A stretch of DNA of 34,748 bases from Campylobacteraceae bacterium (lineage in GTDB: Bacteria > Campylobacterota > Campylobacteria > Campylobacterales > Sulfurovaceae). Of the stretch, positions 22,799 to 30,561 are shown piece by piece. Within the stretch, counting starts at the first letter, position 1. The number at the start of each line of letters is the position of its first letter. The translations under genes and the position numbers were made by a program. Where the stretch lies: positions 1 through 34,748 of the forward strand of contig JALVXD010000186.1 in assembly GCA_027038295.1 (NCBI GenBank). The letters run 5' to 3'. The notes below the pieces were generated by a model. It saw only the letters and a list, made by a program, of their open reading frames with translations, searched no databases and was not told the origin of the DNA.

Positions 22799-25081
22799 CT
22801 ACTTCGCCTCTTCTTTAGTTGTCTCTTTTTTATTATCTGTCTCTTTCTCTGCTTCGGTTGGTAAACCTTTTAATTTATCAGCAGGTACAGGCTCTTTAAA
22901 CTTACATTTTTTCTCTATACATTCATAAACTTCTCCAGTTTTTAGCACTTTATGTACTATCATGCTTTCACATTCTGGACACTTACGCTCTTGTGGTTCA
23001 CCATTTGAAATAAAACGACATTTAGGATAGTTAGAACAACCATAAAACTTACCACGCTTCCCCTCTTTTTCATGCAGTTTAGAACCACACTTAGGACAAG
23101 GAATAGCCAACTCTCGTGGTGGGACTAAAGGCTGTGCATTTTTACATTTTGGGTAAGCAGAACAGGCATAAAACTTACCACGACGGCTATCTTTTATCAC
23201 CATCATTTCACCACATTTTTCACATGGTCTGTCTGTCTTTTCAGGTTCAGGTGGTGCATTTCCCTCTAAGTCGGTAGTATATTTACACTTCGGAAAGTTT
23301 CCACATGCTATAAATTCACCAAAACGCCCTTTTCTTCTAAGAAGTTCATGCCCACATTTTGGACACATCTCTCCTGTAGGAATCGCCATTTTTTTACTTT
23401 TAATGTTCTCTTTTCCATCCAGAATTTTTTTCATAAATGGCTCATAGAAATCCGACAAAACCTTTTGCCAATCTAACTTACCATCATCAACCTCATCAAG
23501 TTTCGCTTCCATATTCGACGTAAATGCAGAGTCAACAATCTCAGCAAAATGTTCTTCAAGCATCTCTATAACCGTAAAAGCTACTTCCGTAGGGTGAATT
23601 CTCTTTTTCTCAATCTCAATATATTTTCTAGTTTGTAAAATAGTAACTGTAGGAGCGTAGGTACTTGGTCGCCCTATTCCTAGAGACTCAAGCTTTTTAA
23701 TAAGACTTGCCTCATTATAACGTGCTGGTGGTTCGGTAAAGTGTTGCTCTGGTTTAATATCATCCAAAATAACCTTTTGACCTTTTTTAAGTTCTGGTAA
23801 AAGTTTATCTTTTTCATTGTACCCTGTCACTCTATAAAAACCATCAAAAAGAAGTTTTCTACCACTCGCTTTAAAAATAGACTTTTCACCTTTAAAAAGA
23901 AGTGTTTGCGACTCAAGTCTCGCCTCTGTCATTTGACATGCGAGAAAACGGTTATAGATAAGACGATAAAGTTTAAACTCATCTGCCCCCAAATAGTCTT
24001 TTGCAACCACTGGTGGGAAATCTACTCTTGTAGGACGAATCGCTTCATGAGCCTCTTGAGCCCCTTTTGACTTGGTGTTGTAGTTTTTAATTTTGGCAGG
24101 CAAGTAGTCATCACCAAAATTGCTCTGAATATACTCTCTAGCACTCTGTACTGCCTCTTTCGCTAAGTTCAAACTATCGGTTCGCATATAGGTAATTACC
24201 CCCATATTTCCTTTGTCTGTTTTAACACCTTCATAGAGTTTTTGAGCAACCATCATGGTCTTCTTAGGAGAGAAACCTAACTGTGTAGAAGCTGCTTGTT
24301 GTAGAGTAGAGGTCATAAATGGTGGTGGAGTTTTACTTTTACGCTCTCTTTTTTCCAAAGACTCAACAATAAAGTTCTCTTTCACAGCCGACTGAACAAT
24401 CTCTGTAGCCATTGCTTCATTTTTGATACTCATTTTATCGAGCTTATTACCCTCAAAAGAGTAGATACTAGAATCGATATTTTTTTCAAAGAGGCCATCA
24501 ATGGTCCAATACTCTTCAGGTTTAAAGGCTTTTATTTCACGTTCTCTGTCAACAACAATTTTAAGTGTTGAACTCTGAACACGCCCTGCACTCAAACCTT
24601 TTTGAATTTTACTGGCTAAAAGTGGTGAGAGTTTGTACCCAACGATTCTATCAAGCAGTCGTCTTGCTTGTTGTGCATTAATAGAATCCATATCAAGTTT
24701 TCTAGGGTTGTCAAGGGCATGTTGAATAGCAGTTTTAGTAATCTCATGAAAAACAATTCTAGGTAAAGATTCTGGCTCTTTCTTAATTGCCATTGCAATA
24801 TGATAACCAATCGCCTCACCCTCACGGTCTTCATCGGTCGCGATATAGATAGTCTCTGCCTCTTTTGCCAACTTCTTTAACTCTTTAACAATAGGATTTA
24901 CATCTCTAGAAATAGAGTACTTAGGCACAAAAACACCATCTTCATCTACTGTAATTCCAAATGAACTCTTAGGCAAATCTCTAATATGACCTTTTGAAGC
25001 AATAACTTTATAATTTTTTCCAAGAAAAGCAGAGATGGTTCTGGCTTTTGCTGGGGACTCAACGATAATTAAATTTTTCAT
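22799..25081 (-). CDS. topA: DNA topoisomerase I
   Basis: This 760-residue type IA topoisomerase relaxes negative supercoils. The N-terminal Toprim domain begins MKNLIIVESPAKARTISAFLG, with the acidic ATDEDREGEAIGYHI motif. The active-site Tyr lies in GVITYMRTDSLNLA. The C-terminus contains four zinc-ribbon units, starting CPKCGHELLRR, CEKCGEMMV, CPKCGSKLHEK and CPECESMIVHK. It ends in a hydrophilic Lys/Glu-rich tail. Four zinc units are within the family's range. The yfcE-like gene follows immediately. The 129-bp gap upstream holds a divergent promoter region. Confidence 0.97.
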   Translation of the reverse strand: MKNLIIVESPAKARTISAFLGKNYKVIASKGHIRDLPKSSFGITVDEDGVFVPKYSISRDVNPIVKELKKLAKEAETIYIATDEDREGEAIGYHIAMAIKKEPESLPRIVFHEITKTAIQHALDNPRKLDMDSINAQQARRLLDRIVGYKLSPLLASKIQKGLSAGRVQSSTLKIVVDREREIKAFKPEEYWTIDGLFEKNIDSSIYSFEGNKLDKMSIKNEAMATEIVQSAVKENFIVESLEKRERKSKTPPPFMTSTLQQAASTQLGFSPKKTMMVAQKLYEGVKTDKGNMGVITYMRTDSLNLAKEAVQSAREYIQSNFGDDYLPAKIKNYNTKSKGAQEAHEAIRPTRVDFPPVVAKDYLGADEFKLYRLIYNRFLACQMTEARLESQTLLFKGEKSIFKASGRKLLFDGFYRVTGYNEKDKLLPELKKGQKVILDDIKPEQHFTEPPARYNEASLIKKLESLGIGRPSTYAPTVTILQTRKYIEIEKKRIHPTEVAFTVIEMLEEHFAEIVDSAFTSNMEAKLDEVDDGKLDWQKVLSDFYEPFMKKILDGKENIKSKKMAIPTGEMCPKCGHELLRRKGRFGEFIACGNFPKCKYTTDLEGNAPPEPEKTDRPCEKCGEMMVIKDSRRGKFYACSAYPKCKNAQPLVPPRELAIPCPKCGSKLHEKEGKRGKFYGCSNYPKCRFISNGEPQERKCPECESMIVHKVLKTGEVYECIEKKCKFKEPVPADKLKGLPTEAEKETDNKKETTKEEAK

Positions 25082-25159
25082 ATATCTCTATCACCCATTC
25101 AATAATTTTTTGAATTGTAACAGAATTTTTTTATAAATAGCAACCATTACTAACGATAA

Positions 25160-25179
25160 ATATCAAAATTTGATATAAT
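25160..25179 (+). promoter_or_regulatory. Extended -10 promoter overlapped by a 17-bp palindrome
   Basis: TGA followed by TATAAT (25171-25179) forms an extended -10 for the gene at 25211. A perfect odd palindrome, ATATCAAA-A-TTTGATAT (25160-25176), covers it, which is the position of a repressor operator. Confidence 0.5.
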
Positions 25180-25210
25180 AATAATTAAAAATTGGGAGAA
25201 GATACTAATT

Positions 25211-26209
25211 ATGCATGAAATTATAGGATACATTGCACTTGCTCTTGCAGGAATCGTACTAATAGTCTTACTTAGCTTTGTTTTAATACTGATACAAATG
25301 AAACTGACCAAACAAACTACAGTACTGTCAAATAAAGCTGCCTGTAGAAAAGTAAAGAGAGAAATTTTCATACGCAATTGGACCGATTTCTTTTGGTCAA
25401 ATAGTATGAGGTTTGCATGGATAACGCTTGGTCTATTTACCATAATTACATATAGTTATGTTATGTATGTAAAATTCCATGTAACCATCGGAGTCTTTAT
25501 TAGTATACTTTTTTCGTTTATTACAATAGCATTCTTTTACTTTTCTCGTAAAAGTTATTATGCTTTTGAAGCGAAAGCAAAAGCAAAACTTACTGAGTTT
25601 GAAAATGCTATTAAAGCTGGTATAGAAAAAGAGATTAGTTTTGAAGGAGATCCGATACAGATTTTTGCTAAAGAGAGTGAGAATATAAGTACAGATGAAG
25701 TTGTATTCTATTTTCCTGTTGGTACTAAAAAAATAGCTTATCCTCTTTTTCAATCAAACCCAAAGAAACAGCCAATTATTTCAGAGAGAAAACTAGAAGC
25801 TCTGATTCTATCACGTGAATACTTCAGCATTTGTCAATTAGCAACTCCATTTAACCTTTTAGCACCAAAGCTAGGGGGAGTTCCTAAAAAATGTGCACCA
25901 GTTAAGGCATCTGGAGAGTGTGTGGAGCGTTACTATTCTCAAATGAGAAACGTTCTATATAAAGATGATGCCATTCAGATTATCTTTGAAAATGGAGATG
26001 ACAATGTAGTTTTTAAATGTCCTAAAGCAGCTCCTAACAGAAAACCTGCAATGAAAGCATTAAAAGAGAAACTACGAATAACAGAAAGACAAAGAATGGC
26101 TAAAATGCAAGAACAGAAATGGTACGAAGATCTTAAAAATAAAGAAAAAGAAGATCCTAATATAGAGGATGATGGAGAAGAGATAGAAGTATCTGAAAAT
26201 AAAGAGTAG
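25211..26209 (+). CDS. Hypothetical membrane protein
   Basis: I do not recognise this 332-residue protein. One membrane helix spans about residues 5-29, followed by a basic stretch with Cys45. Two more helices are at about 68-90 and 92-110. The rest is soluble: a Lys/Ala-rich segment (YYAFEAKAKAKLTEFENAIKAG), a probable folded region (about 135-270, including Cys206, Cys222 and Cys231), and a charged helical C-terminus (KALKEKLRITERQRMAKMQEQKWYEDLKNKE is the core of it) ending in an acidic tail. A GGGAGAAG ribosome site and extended -10 precede it, and a hairpin terminator overlaps its stop. It is divergent from topA. Function unknown. Confidence 0.75.
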   Translation: MHEIIGYIALALAGIVLIVLLSFVLILIQMKLTKQTTVLSNKAACRKVKREIFIRNWTDFFWSNSMRFAWITLGLFTIITYSYVMYVKFHVTIGVFISILFSFITIAFFYFSRKSYYAFEAKAKAKLTEFENAIKAGIEKEISFEGDPIQIFAKESENISTDEVVFYFPVGTKKIAYPLFQSNPKKQPIISERKLEALILSREYFSICQLATPFNLLAPKLGGVPKKCAPVKASGECVERYYSQMRNVLYKDDAIQIIFENGDDNVVFKCPKAAPNRKPAMKALKEKLRITERQRMAKMQEQKWYEDLKNKEKEDPNIEDDGEEIEVSENKE

Positions 26210-26237
26210 AAGAAAGAACTTCTACTCTAATATAAAT
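26203..26237. terminator. Hairpin terminator between convergent genes
   Basis: AGAGTAGAAG (26203-26212) and CTTCTACTCT (26219-26228) form a perfect 10-bp stem around AAAGAA. On the minus strand it is followed by TTTATTTT, a usable U-rich run, so it best serves the DUF302-like gene. It also overlaps the plus-strand stop codon. Confidence 0.75.
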
Positions 26238-27271
26238 TAAGCAGCTTTTTTAGCAGGTGCTTCCTTTTTAACAGGAGCTTCTTTTTTAGCATCAGATGCA
26301 TTTTCAAGTTCAAAACCTAAACTTTTAAATGTTTCAACAACCTTTTTATCAATCTCTTCAATACTCTTTCTCATAGCCTCATCTTTTATTCCAGTCGTTG
26401 CTAACCAGTTTTTAACATTGGCATAACCTACGTGAAGTTCTTTTGAACCTTTTGGAACATAAAAATAGATTGAACATGGGGCAAAAAGACCAGCTTGTGG
26501 TTCACCATGGTTAAAAATTGAGTTAGAGAATTTAAAATGACACAGTGAAGAAACCCAATAAGCATCATATTTAGAAAACTCTTTTTCTGCATCATCATAC
26601 TCTAATTTAAAATCTAGGAAACCAGCAATAATAAACTCATTTTTCACAAAAGCACCATCATGAATCTCAACCCAATTTTCTGTCCATTCAGTAATGGCAT
26701 CAGTATCTTTCAAACTATCAGGTAATTTCATAACCATTTTAGTTAAAGGTTGCTCTGGGAGCTTATCTGTATACTCAAGTTTTTTAGACTCTGTTGGTTT
26801 CAACTCTTTCATCGCTACTTCATCTAAACTTGCAACCATATCTTTAAAAGTTTTTCTATTTGCTTCATCTTTTTCACCAATAATATTTAACATTAAATCT
26901 GCATCAAGGTGTCCAAACCATGTGGTTTTCTCTTTCGAATCTAAGAGTTTATAAAAAAGCATATTATATGGAGCATAAGCACCAAAATCTGGATTTTTAA
27001 GAAGAAGCTCTCTCATAACATCTAAGTTTGTTACCGTAAAGAAACTCAAAAGATCAAGGTTTTTATCATGAAATTTTTTAAAATAAGGAATTTGAATATT
27101 ATCATTCCCTGCCCATTGAAACCCAACTGCATCAATTTTTTTTAAAAATTCTTTTGATTGTGCATCTGCATTTCCTTTTACCCCATGAAGTTCTGCTGTT
27201 AAATCTGCCTGTGCAATACCTACTGTTAACAATAATCCTGCTAATACCTTAGAAAGTTTTCCAAATTTCAT
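26237..27271 (-). CDS. Secreted protein with two DUF302-like domains
   Basis: This 344-residue protein has a signal peptide (MKFGKLSKVLAGLLLTVGIAQA) and two segments with a DUF302-like pattern. The first lies at about residues 70-135 (LLSFFTVTNLDVMRELLLKN, then YAPYNMLFYKL). The second lies at about 235-290 (GLFAPCSIYFYVPKGSKELHVGYANV). A Lys/Ala/Pro-rich tail (KKEAPVKKEAPAKKAA) ends it. DUF302 proteins are small, often periplasmic, and of unsettled function; they recur near sulfur and metal genes. It is divergent from the sox cluster across a 587-bp gap. The AAAGGATAAGA ribosome site supports the start. The domain assignment comes from pattern recognition only. Confidence 0.65.
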   Translation of the reverse strand: MKFGKLSKVLAGLLLTVGIAQADLTAELHGVKGNADAQSKEFLKKIDAVGFQWAGNDNIQIPYFKKFHDKNLDLLSFFTVTNLDVMRELLLKNPDFGAYAPYNMLFYKLLDSKEKTTWFGHLDADLMLNIIGEKDEANRKTFKDMVASLDEVAMKELKPTESKKLEYTDKLPEQPLTKMVMKLPDSLKDTDAITEWTENWVEIHDGAFVKNEFIIAGFLDFKLEYDDAEKEFSKYDAYWVSSLCHFKFSNSIFNHGEPQAGLFAPCSIYFYVPKGSKELHVGYANVKNWLATTGIKDEAMRKSIEEIDKKVVETFKSLGFELENASDAKKEAPVKKEAPAKKAA

Positions 27272-27289
27272 TCTTATCCTTTTTGTTGT

Positions 27290-27305
27290 ATGTGAGTGTT
27301 CACAT
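27290..27305. promoter_or_regulatory. CRP/FNR-like 14-bp palindrome in the DUF302-gene leader
   Basis: ATGTGA-GTGT-TCACAT is a perfect inverted repeat with the four-base spacer used by FNR-type sites but CRP-like TGTGA half-sites. A TATAGA on the minus strand (27313-27318) would start transcription near 27306, so the repeat would be the first bases of the mRNA: either a repressor site or a 5' hairpin. Confidence 0.4.
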
Positions 27306-27388
27306 TTTTTATTCTATATGCTAAATCTATCTAATAAATTTAACTTATAAAATATGATAATAAAAATAAAATTAATAAATGATTAATT

Positions 27389-27517
27389 TTAAAGAATTAT
27401 GATTCTTCGTACCAAAAGAAGTATAAAAAGAACATATTGGTAATCATATCCATACCCATTATAAATATTTAAGTAAATAAGTGAGATATTAAAACATTTG
27501 AAAACACTTTCAAACAC
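27389..27517 (-). CDS. Possible 42-residue small protein with strong ribosome site
   Basis: A GTG at 27517 is preceded by AAAGGAGG six bases upstream, the best ribosome site on this strand of the gap. The frame encodes 42 residues ending in a hydrophobic stretch with basic residues (YVLFILLLVRRIIIL). I know no similar protein. The first third overlaps the TTTGAAA inverted repeat, so the site may instead be purely regulatory. Confidence 0.2.
   Translation of the reverse strand: MFESVFKCFNISLIYLNIYNGYGYDYQYVLFILLLVRRIIIL
27497..27514. repeat. TTTGAAA inverted repeat upstream of the sox genes
   Basis: TTTGAAA (27497-27503) and TTTCAAA (27508-27514) are perfect complements around ACAC. It lies about 276 bp upstream of the soxC -35, and could be a regulator site for either flanking gene. 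Confidence 0.4.
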
Positions 27518-27772
27518 ACTTAACCTCCTTTAATGTTTCATTTATACACAAGGAGACAAATCACTTATATTCATAAAAATGAAATTAATCTATCAAATTC
27601 TTTTATAATAAACTGCTTTAAAGAGAGCAATTTAAACTATTTTATCCTCTAGTGAATAGATTTACACCACTTTACATCAAAAATAGTTATTATAATAATA
27701 AGCATTTAATATAAACAATAAAAATTAGATTTATATATGATTCTTATTCATTTGAAATATAAATTGAATCAC

Positions 27773-27801
27773 TTGACATTTAAAATCTTATTACATATAA
27801 T
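27773..27801 (+). promoter_or_regulatory. Consensus sigma70 promoter of the soxCD operon
   Basis: TTGACA (27773-27778), a 17-bp spacer, and TATAAT (27796-27801) match the sigma70 consensus at all 12 positions. The inferred start near 27808 leaves a leader of about 50 bases ending in AAAGGAGG before the soxC ATG at 27859. Such a strong promoter is unusual in this genome type and suggests control by a repressor or by constitutive need. Confidence 0.8.
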
Positions 27802-27814
27802 CGTCATGTTCCGA

Positions 27815-27838
27815 GTATTGCAGATAATTATGCAATAC
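27815..27838. promoter_or_regulatory. 8-bp inverted repeat in the soxC leader (operator or hairpin)
   Basis: GTATTGCA (27815-27822) and TGCAATAC (27831-27838) are perfect complements separated by GATAATTA. It lies at about +8 to +31 of the inferred transcript, where a bound repressor would block the consensus promoter. Confidence 0.55.
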
Positions 27839-27858
27839 CAAATCTAAAAGGAGGATAA

Positions 27859-29202
27859 ATGAATAATACTTCGCAAATAGAGTTAGACACTATGGCTGAA
27901 CAAGCTGCAGAGCTAACCAGTAGAAGAGATTTTTTCAGAAAAGCTGCTGCCTATTCAGCAGGTGCTGTTGTAGCTACAACTGTTCTTGCTGATGCTAGTG
28001 AGCATACAAAAGCAAACCCTGAAGATGATAAAAACATCTTAGAGGAGAAACCTTGGAGTTTAGAACTGGGTGATCCTGTAACTAAAAACAGATATGGTAT
28101 GCCATCTCCATATGAGCATAATGTAACTAGAAGAACTACAGATATCTTGTCATCGGGAAACATGCAAGCGTCAATTGCTGTAACACCTATTCAAGACTCA
28201 TGTGGAATCATAACACCAAATGGTCTTTTCTTTAATAGATGTCATGGTGGTACACCTACTATTGACCCTAACCAACATAGACTTATGATTCATGGTCTTT
28301 TAGAAAAACCTATTGTACTTACAATGGATGAGCTTAAGAAATATCCTAATGTTTCTAGGGTTCACTTTATTGAGTGTCCAGCAAATGGTGGACCAGAGTG
28401 GAGAGGACCTCAGTTTAACTCTATTCAGTTTGCAAAAGGCTTTATGTCAAATGCAGAGTGGACAGGTGTATACATTAAAGACATCATTAAAGAACTGGGT
28501 CTTAAAAAAGAAGCATTATGGATGCTTGCAGAAGGTATTGACAACTCTCACATGGGTAGAACCGTACCAGTTGACAAAGTTCTTGATGATGCAATGATTG
28601 TTTGGGGACAAAATGGTGAAGCATTACGTCCAGAGCAAGGGTACCCTATTAGATTACTTGTTCCAGGTTGGGAAGGTAACTTATGTGTTAAATGGTTATG
28701 TAGACTTGAGTTTGCAAAAGAGCCATTCTATGCAAAAGAAGAGACTGCAAAATATACAGCTCTTACAAAAACTGGTGGAAAAGCAATTCAACACTTCTAT
28801 GCAAATGAAGTAAACTCTGTTGTTACTTCTCCATGTCCAGAAAAACCATGGAAAGACTTGAAAAAAGGTGACTTAGTAGAGATAGAAGGTCTTGCTTGGT
28901 CAGGTATGGGAACCATTAGAGGTGTTGATATCTCATTTGATGGTGGTAAAAATTGGGAAGAAGCTTCTCTAAAAGGTCTTGTTCTTGAAAAATCATGGAC
29001 AAGATTCTCTTACATTTATAAATATGAAGGTAAAGATTTACTTCTATCAACTCGTGCAAGAGATGATGCAGGACATATTCAGCCATCAGTAAAACAAGAG
29101 AGAGATACCGTTGGTGTTGAAGGTGTTTACCATAGAAATGGTATACATACATGGGCAGTATCAGCAAAAGGAGACGTAACTAATGTACAAATCTTATCTT
29201 AA
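27859..29202 (+). CDS. soxC: Sulfane dehydrogenase subunit SoxC (molybdenum enzyme)
   Basis: This 447-residue periplasmic molybdoprotein forms SoxCD, which oxidises the sulfane sulfur bound to SoxY by six electrons. A twin-arginine signal is visible (SRRDFFRKAAA, residues 21-31) with processing near the ADASE region. The sulfite-oxidase fold includes RCHGGTPTIDP and HFIECPANGG, whose Cys173 is the expected molybdenum ligand. RLLVPGWEGNLCVKWL and the C-terminal dimerisation domain (IRGVDISFDGGKNW) follow. Length is normal for the family. The gene has an AAAGGAGG ribosome site and a consensus promoter. The soxD start overlaps its last 20 bases, so the two subunits are translationally coupled. 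Confidence 0.95.
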   Translation: MNNTSQIELDTMAEQAAELTSRRDFFRKAAAYSAGAVVATTVLADASEHTKANPEDDKNILEEKPWSLELGDPVTKNRYGMPSPYEHNVTRRTTDILSSGNMQASIAVTPIQDSCGIITPNGLFFNRCHGGTPTIDPNQHRLMIHGLLEKPIVLTMDELKKYPNVSRVHFIECPANGGPEWRGPQFNSIQFAKGFMSNAEWTGVYIKDIIKELGLKKEALWMLAEGIDNSHMGRTVPVDKVLDDAMIVWGQNGEALRPEQGYPIRLLVPGWEGNLCVKWLCRLEFAKEPFYAKEETAKYTALTKTGGKAIQHFYANEVNSVVTSPCPEKPWKDLKKGDLVEIEGLAWSGMGTIRGVDISFDGGKNWEEASLKGLVLEKSWTRFSYIYKYEGKDLLLSTRARDDAGHIQPSVKQERDTVGVEGVYHRNGIHTWAVSAKGDVTNVQILS

Positions 29203-30385
29203 AAAAATTGTATCATCTTCAATTGTTGCTTCAGTAGTACTTTTAGGTACTACATGTAATGCATCAAGTGACGATGCTAAAAAAGTAGCAAAGAGTTCAA
29301 ATTCTGTAGGTCCAGCGAAAGCTGAAGTTTCAGATTCTGTAAAAAGAACCTATGCCAATGGTAAAAAAGTTATTGATGGTGGTGTAACTTACCCTATCGT
29401 TAATGGAAAAACAGGAGCATATGCTACAAATGAAAAAGCACATAAAGCAGCTGTTAAATTTGGTAAACCAGCCACTGCAAATGAGATTAAAGCTTGGGAC
29501 ATTGATGTAATGCCAGATGGTACAGGTCTTCCTGAAGGTTCAGGTTCTGTAGAAGATGGAGAAGAGCTTTACGAAGAAAAATGTGTATCTTGTCATGGTG
29601 ACTTTGGTGCAGGTTCTGGTTCATACCCTAAACTTACAGCTGGAAATGCTTATGAAATGCAAAAAACTTTAACAAATCAACGTGTTAATGGCAATGACGA
29701 AGGTCCAAAACGTACCTTTGGTTCATACTGGCCGAATGCTAGTACACTTTGGTGGTATATTAAAACGGGTATGCCTCACCCAGCACCAATGTCATTAACA
29801 GATAATGAAGTTTATGCAATCTCTGCATATATTCTTAACATTAATGAAATGGAAATTGATGGTGAATTAGTAGAAGATGAATATGTTCTTAATAGAGAAA
29901 AGTTCTTAAAAATAAAGATGCCAAATAAAGATGGTTTTATTCCAAAAATTGATGGTCCAAAAGGTCCAGACAATGTACGTGCATTCTATGATGATGTAAG
30001 TAACTATGGTAATGGTACAAGATGTATGAAAAACTGTTTTGATGGTGAAGCAAAAGTTCAAAAAATCAAACTGGCGATATCTGATTTTACCCCACCTTTA
30101 AGTAATGAAAAATCTCTTCCTGCTGCACCAAAAGGTGCAAAAACTGAACATCCAGGTAAAGCAGGTTATGAGAAGCATTGTGCTATCTGTCATGGTACAG
30201 ACTCTATGGGTGCACCAGTACTAGGAAACAAAGCAGCTTGGACAAAAGTACTTAAGCAAGGAAAAGACACTGTCTACTCTAATGCTATACATGGTAAAAA
30301 TGGTATGCCTCCAAAGGGTGGAACATCTTTAGCTGATGATAAAATCAAGGAAATTATTGACTATATGATAGAAGAAGCTAAGTAG
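29183..30385 (+). CDS. soxD: Sulfane dehydrogenase diheme cytochrome subunit SoxD
   Basis: This 400-residue periplasmic cytochrome takes electrons from SoxC. A signal peptide covers about residues 1-27. Two heme c motifs are present, CVSCH at 134-138 and CAICH at 333-337, each in a typical cytochrome c fold. SYWPNASTLWWYIKTGMPHP is characteristic of SoxD and related sulfite:cytochrome c cytochromes. A CMKNC pair lies near residue 281. Its ATG lies inside soxC with GGAGA nine bases before it. A hairpin and a candidate internal promoter separate it from soxY. Confidence 0.93.
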   Translation: MYKSYLKKIVSSSIVASVVLLGTTCNASSDDAKKVAKSSNSVGPAKAEVSDSVKRTYANGKKVIDGGVTYPIVNGKTGAYATNEKAHKAAVKFGKPATANEIKAWDIDVMPDGTGLPEGSGSVEDGEELYEEKCVSCHGDFGAGSGSYPKLTAGNAYEMQKTLTNQRVNGNDEGPKRTFGSYWPNASTLWWYIKTGMPHPAPMSLTDNEVYAISAYILNINEMEIDGELVEDEYVLNREKFLKIKMPNKDGFIPKIDGPKGPDNVRAFYDDVSNYGNGTRCMKNCFDGEAKVQKIKLAISDFTPPLSNEKSLPAAPKGAKTEHPGKAGYEKHCAICHGTDSMGAPVLGNKAAWTKVLKQGKDTVYSNAIHGKNGMPPKGGTSLADDKIKEIIDYMIEEAK

Positions 30386-30403
30386 TTTTTAATTACACAA
30401 CCT

Positions 30404-30435
30404 ATCCACAATAAGTACCTATACTTCTTGTGGAT
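30404..30435. terminator. Two-part hairpin between soxD and soxY
   Basis: ATCCACAA (30404-30411) pairs with TTGTGGAT (30428-30435), and inside it AAGTA (30413-30417) pairs with TACTT (30422-30426), a 13-bp stem with one mismatch. No U-run follows, so it is more likely an mRNA processing or stabilising structure, or a partial terminator, than a full stop. Confidence 0.55.
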
Positions 30436-30489
30436 TGACAGCGAAGTATGATTTAAATTTATAGTTCAAATCATATTGAAAGTTATAAT
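30435..30489 (+). promoter_or_regulatory. Candidate soxYZ promoter region with inverted repeat
   Basis: TTGACA (30435-30440) has TTTATA 17 bp downstream, and a separate TATAAT lies at 30484-30489. An 8-bp inverted repeat, TATGATTT (30447-30454) and AAATCATA (30468-30475), lies between them. Either -10 could serve soxY; evidence is moderate. Confidence 0.4.
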
Positions 30490-30561
30490 AAACAACAAAT
30501 TTAACACAATTTTTATTTAAAATCGTGTTTTCAATTTAACCACAAATGAAAGGATTCCAAT

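Larger units (their letters stand above)
27272..27858. other. 587-bp intergenic regulatory region between the DUF302-like gene and soxC
   Basis: No gene of normal size fits here. The stretch is very AT-rich and holds a short inverted repeat in the DUF302-gene leader, a TTTGAAA inverted repeat with a strong ribosome-site-like sequence on the minus strand, the soxC promoter, and an 8-bp inverted repeat in the soxC leader. These are listed separately. Confidence 0.6.

Noticed and set aside
27398-27459. A 20-residue frame (MGMDMITNMFFLYFFWYEES) on the minus strand in the sox upstream gap.
   Set aside because: It has no ribosome site and competes with the 42-residue frame that does; too short to support on composition alone.
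27556-27585. Plus-strand short frame starting ATGAAATTAATC after a GGAG sequence.
   Set aside because: Only nine codons, and the GGAG is about 23 bases away from the ATG.
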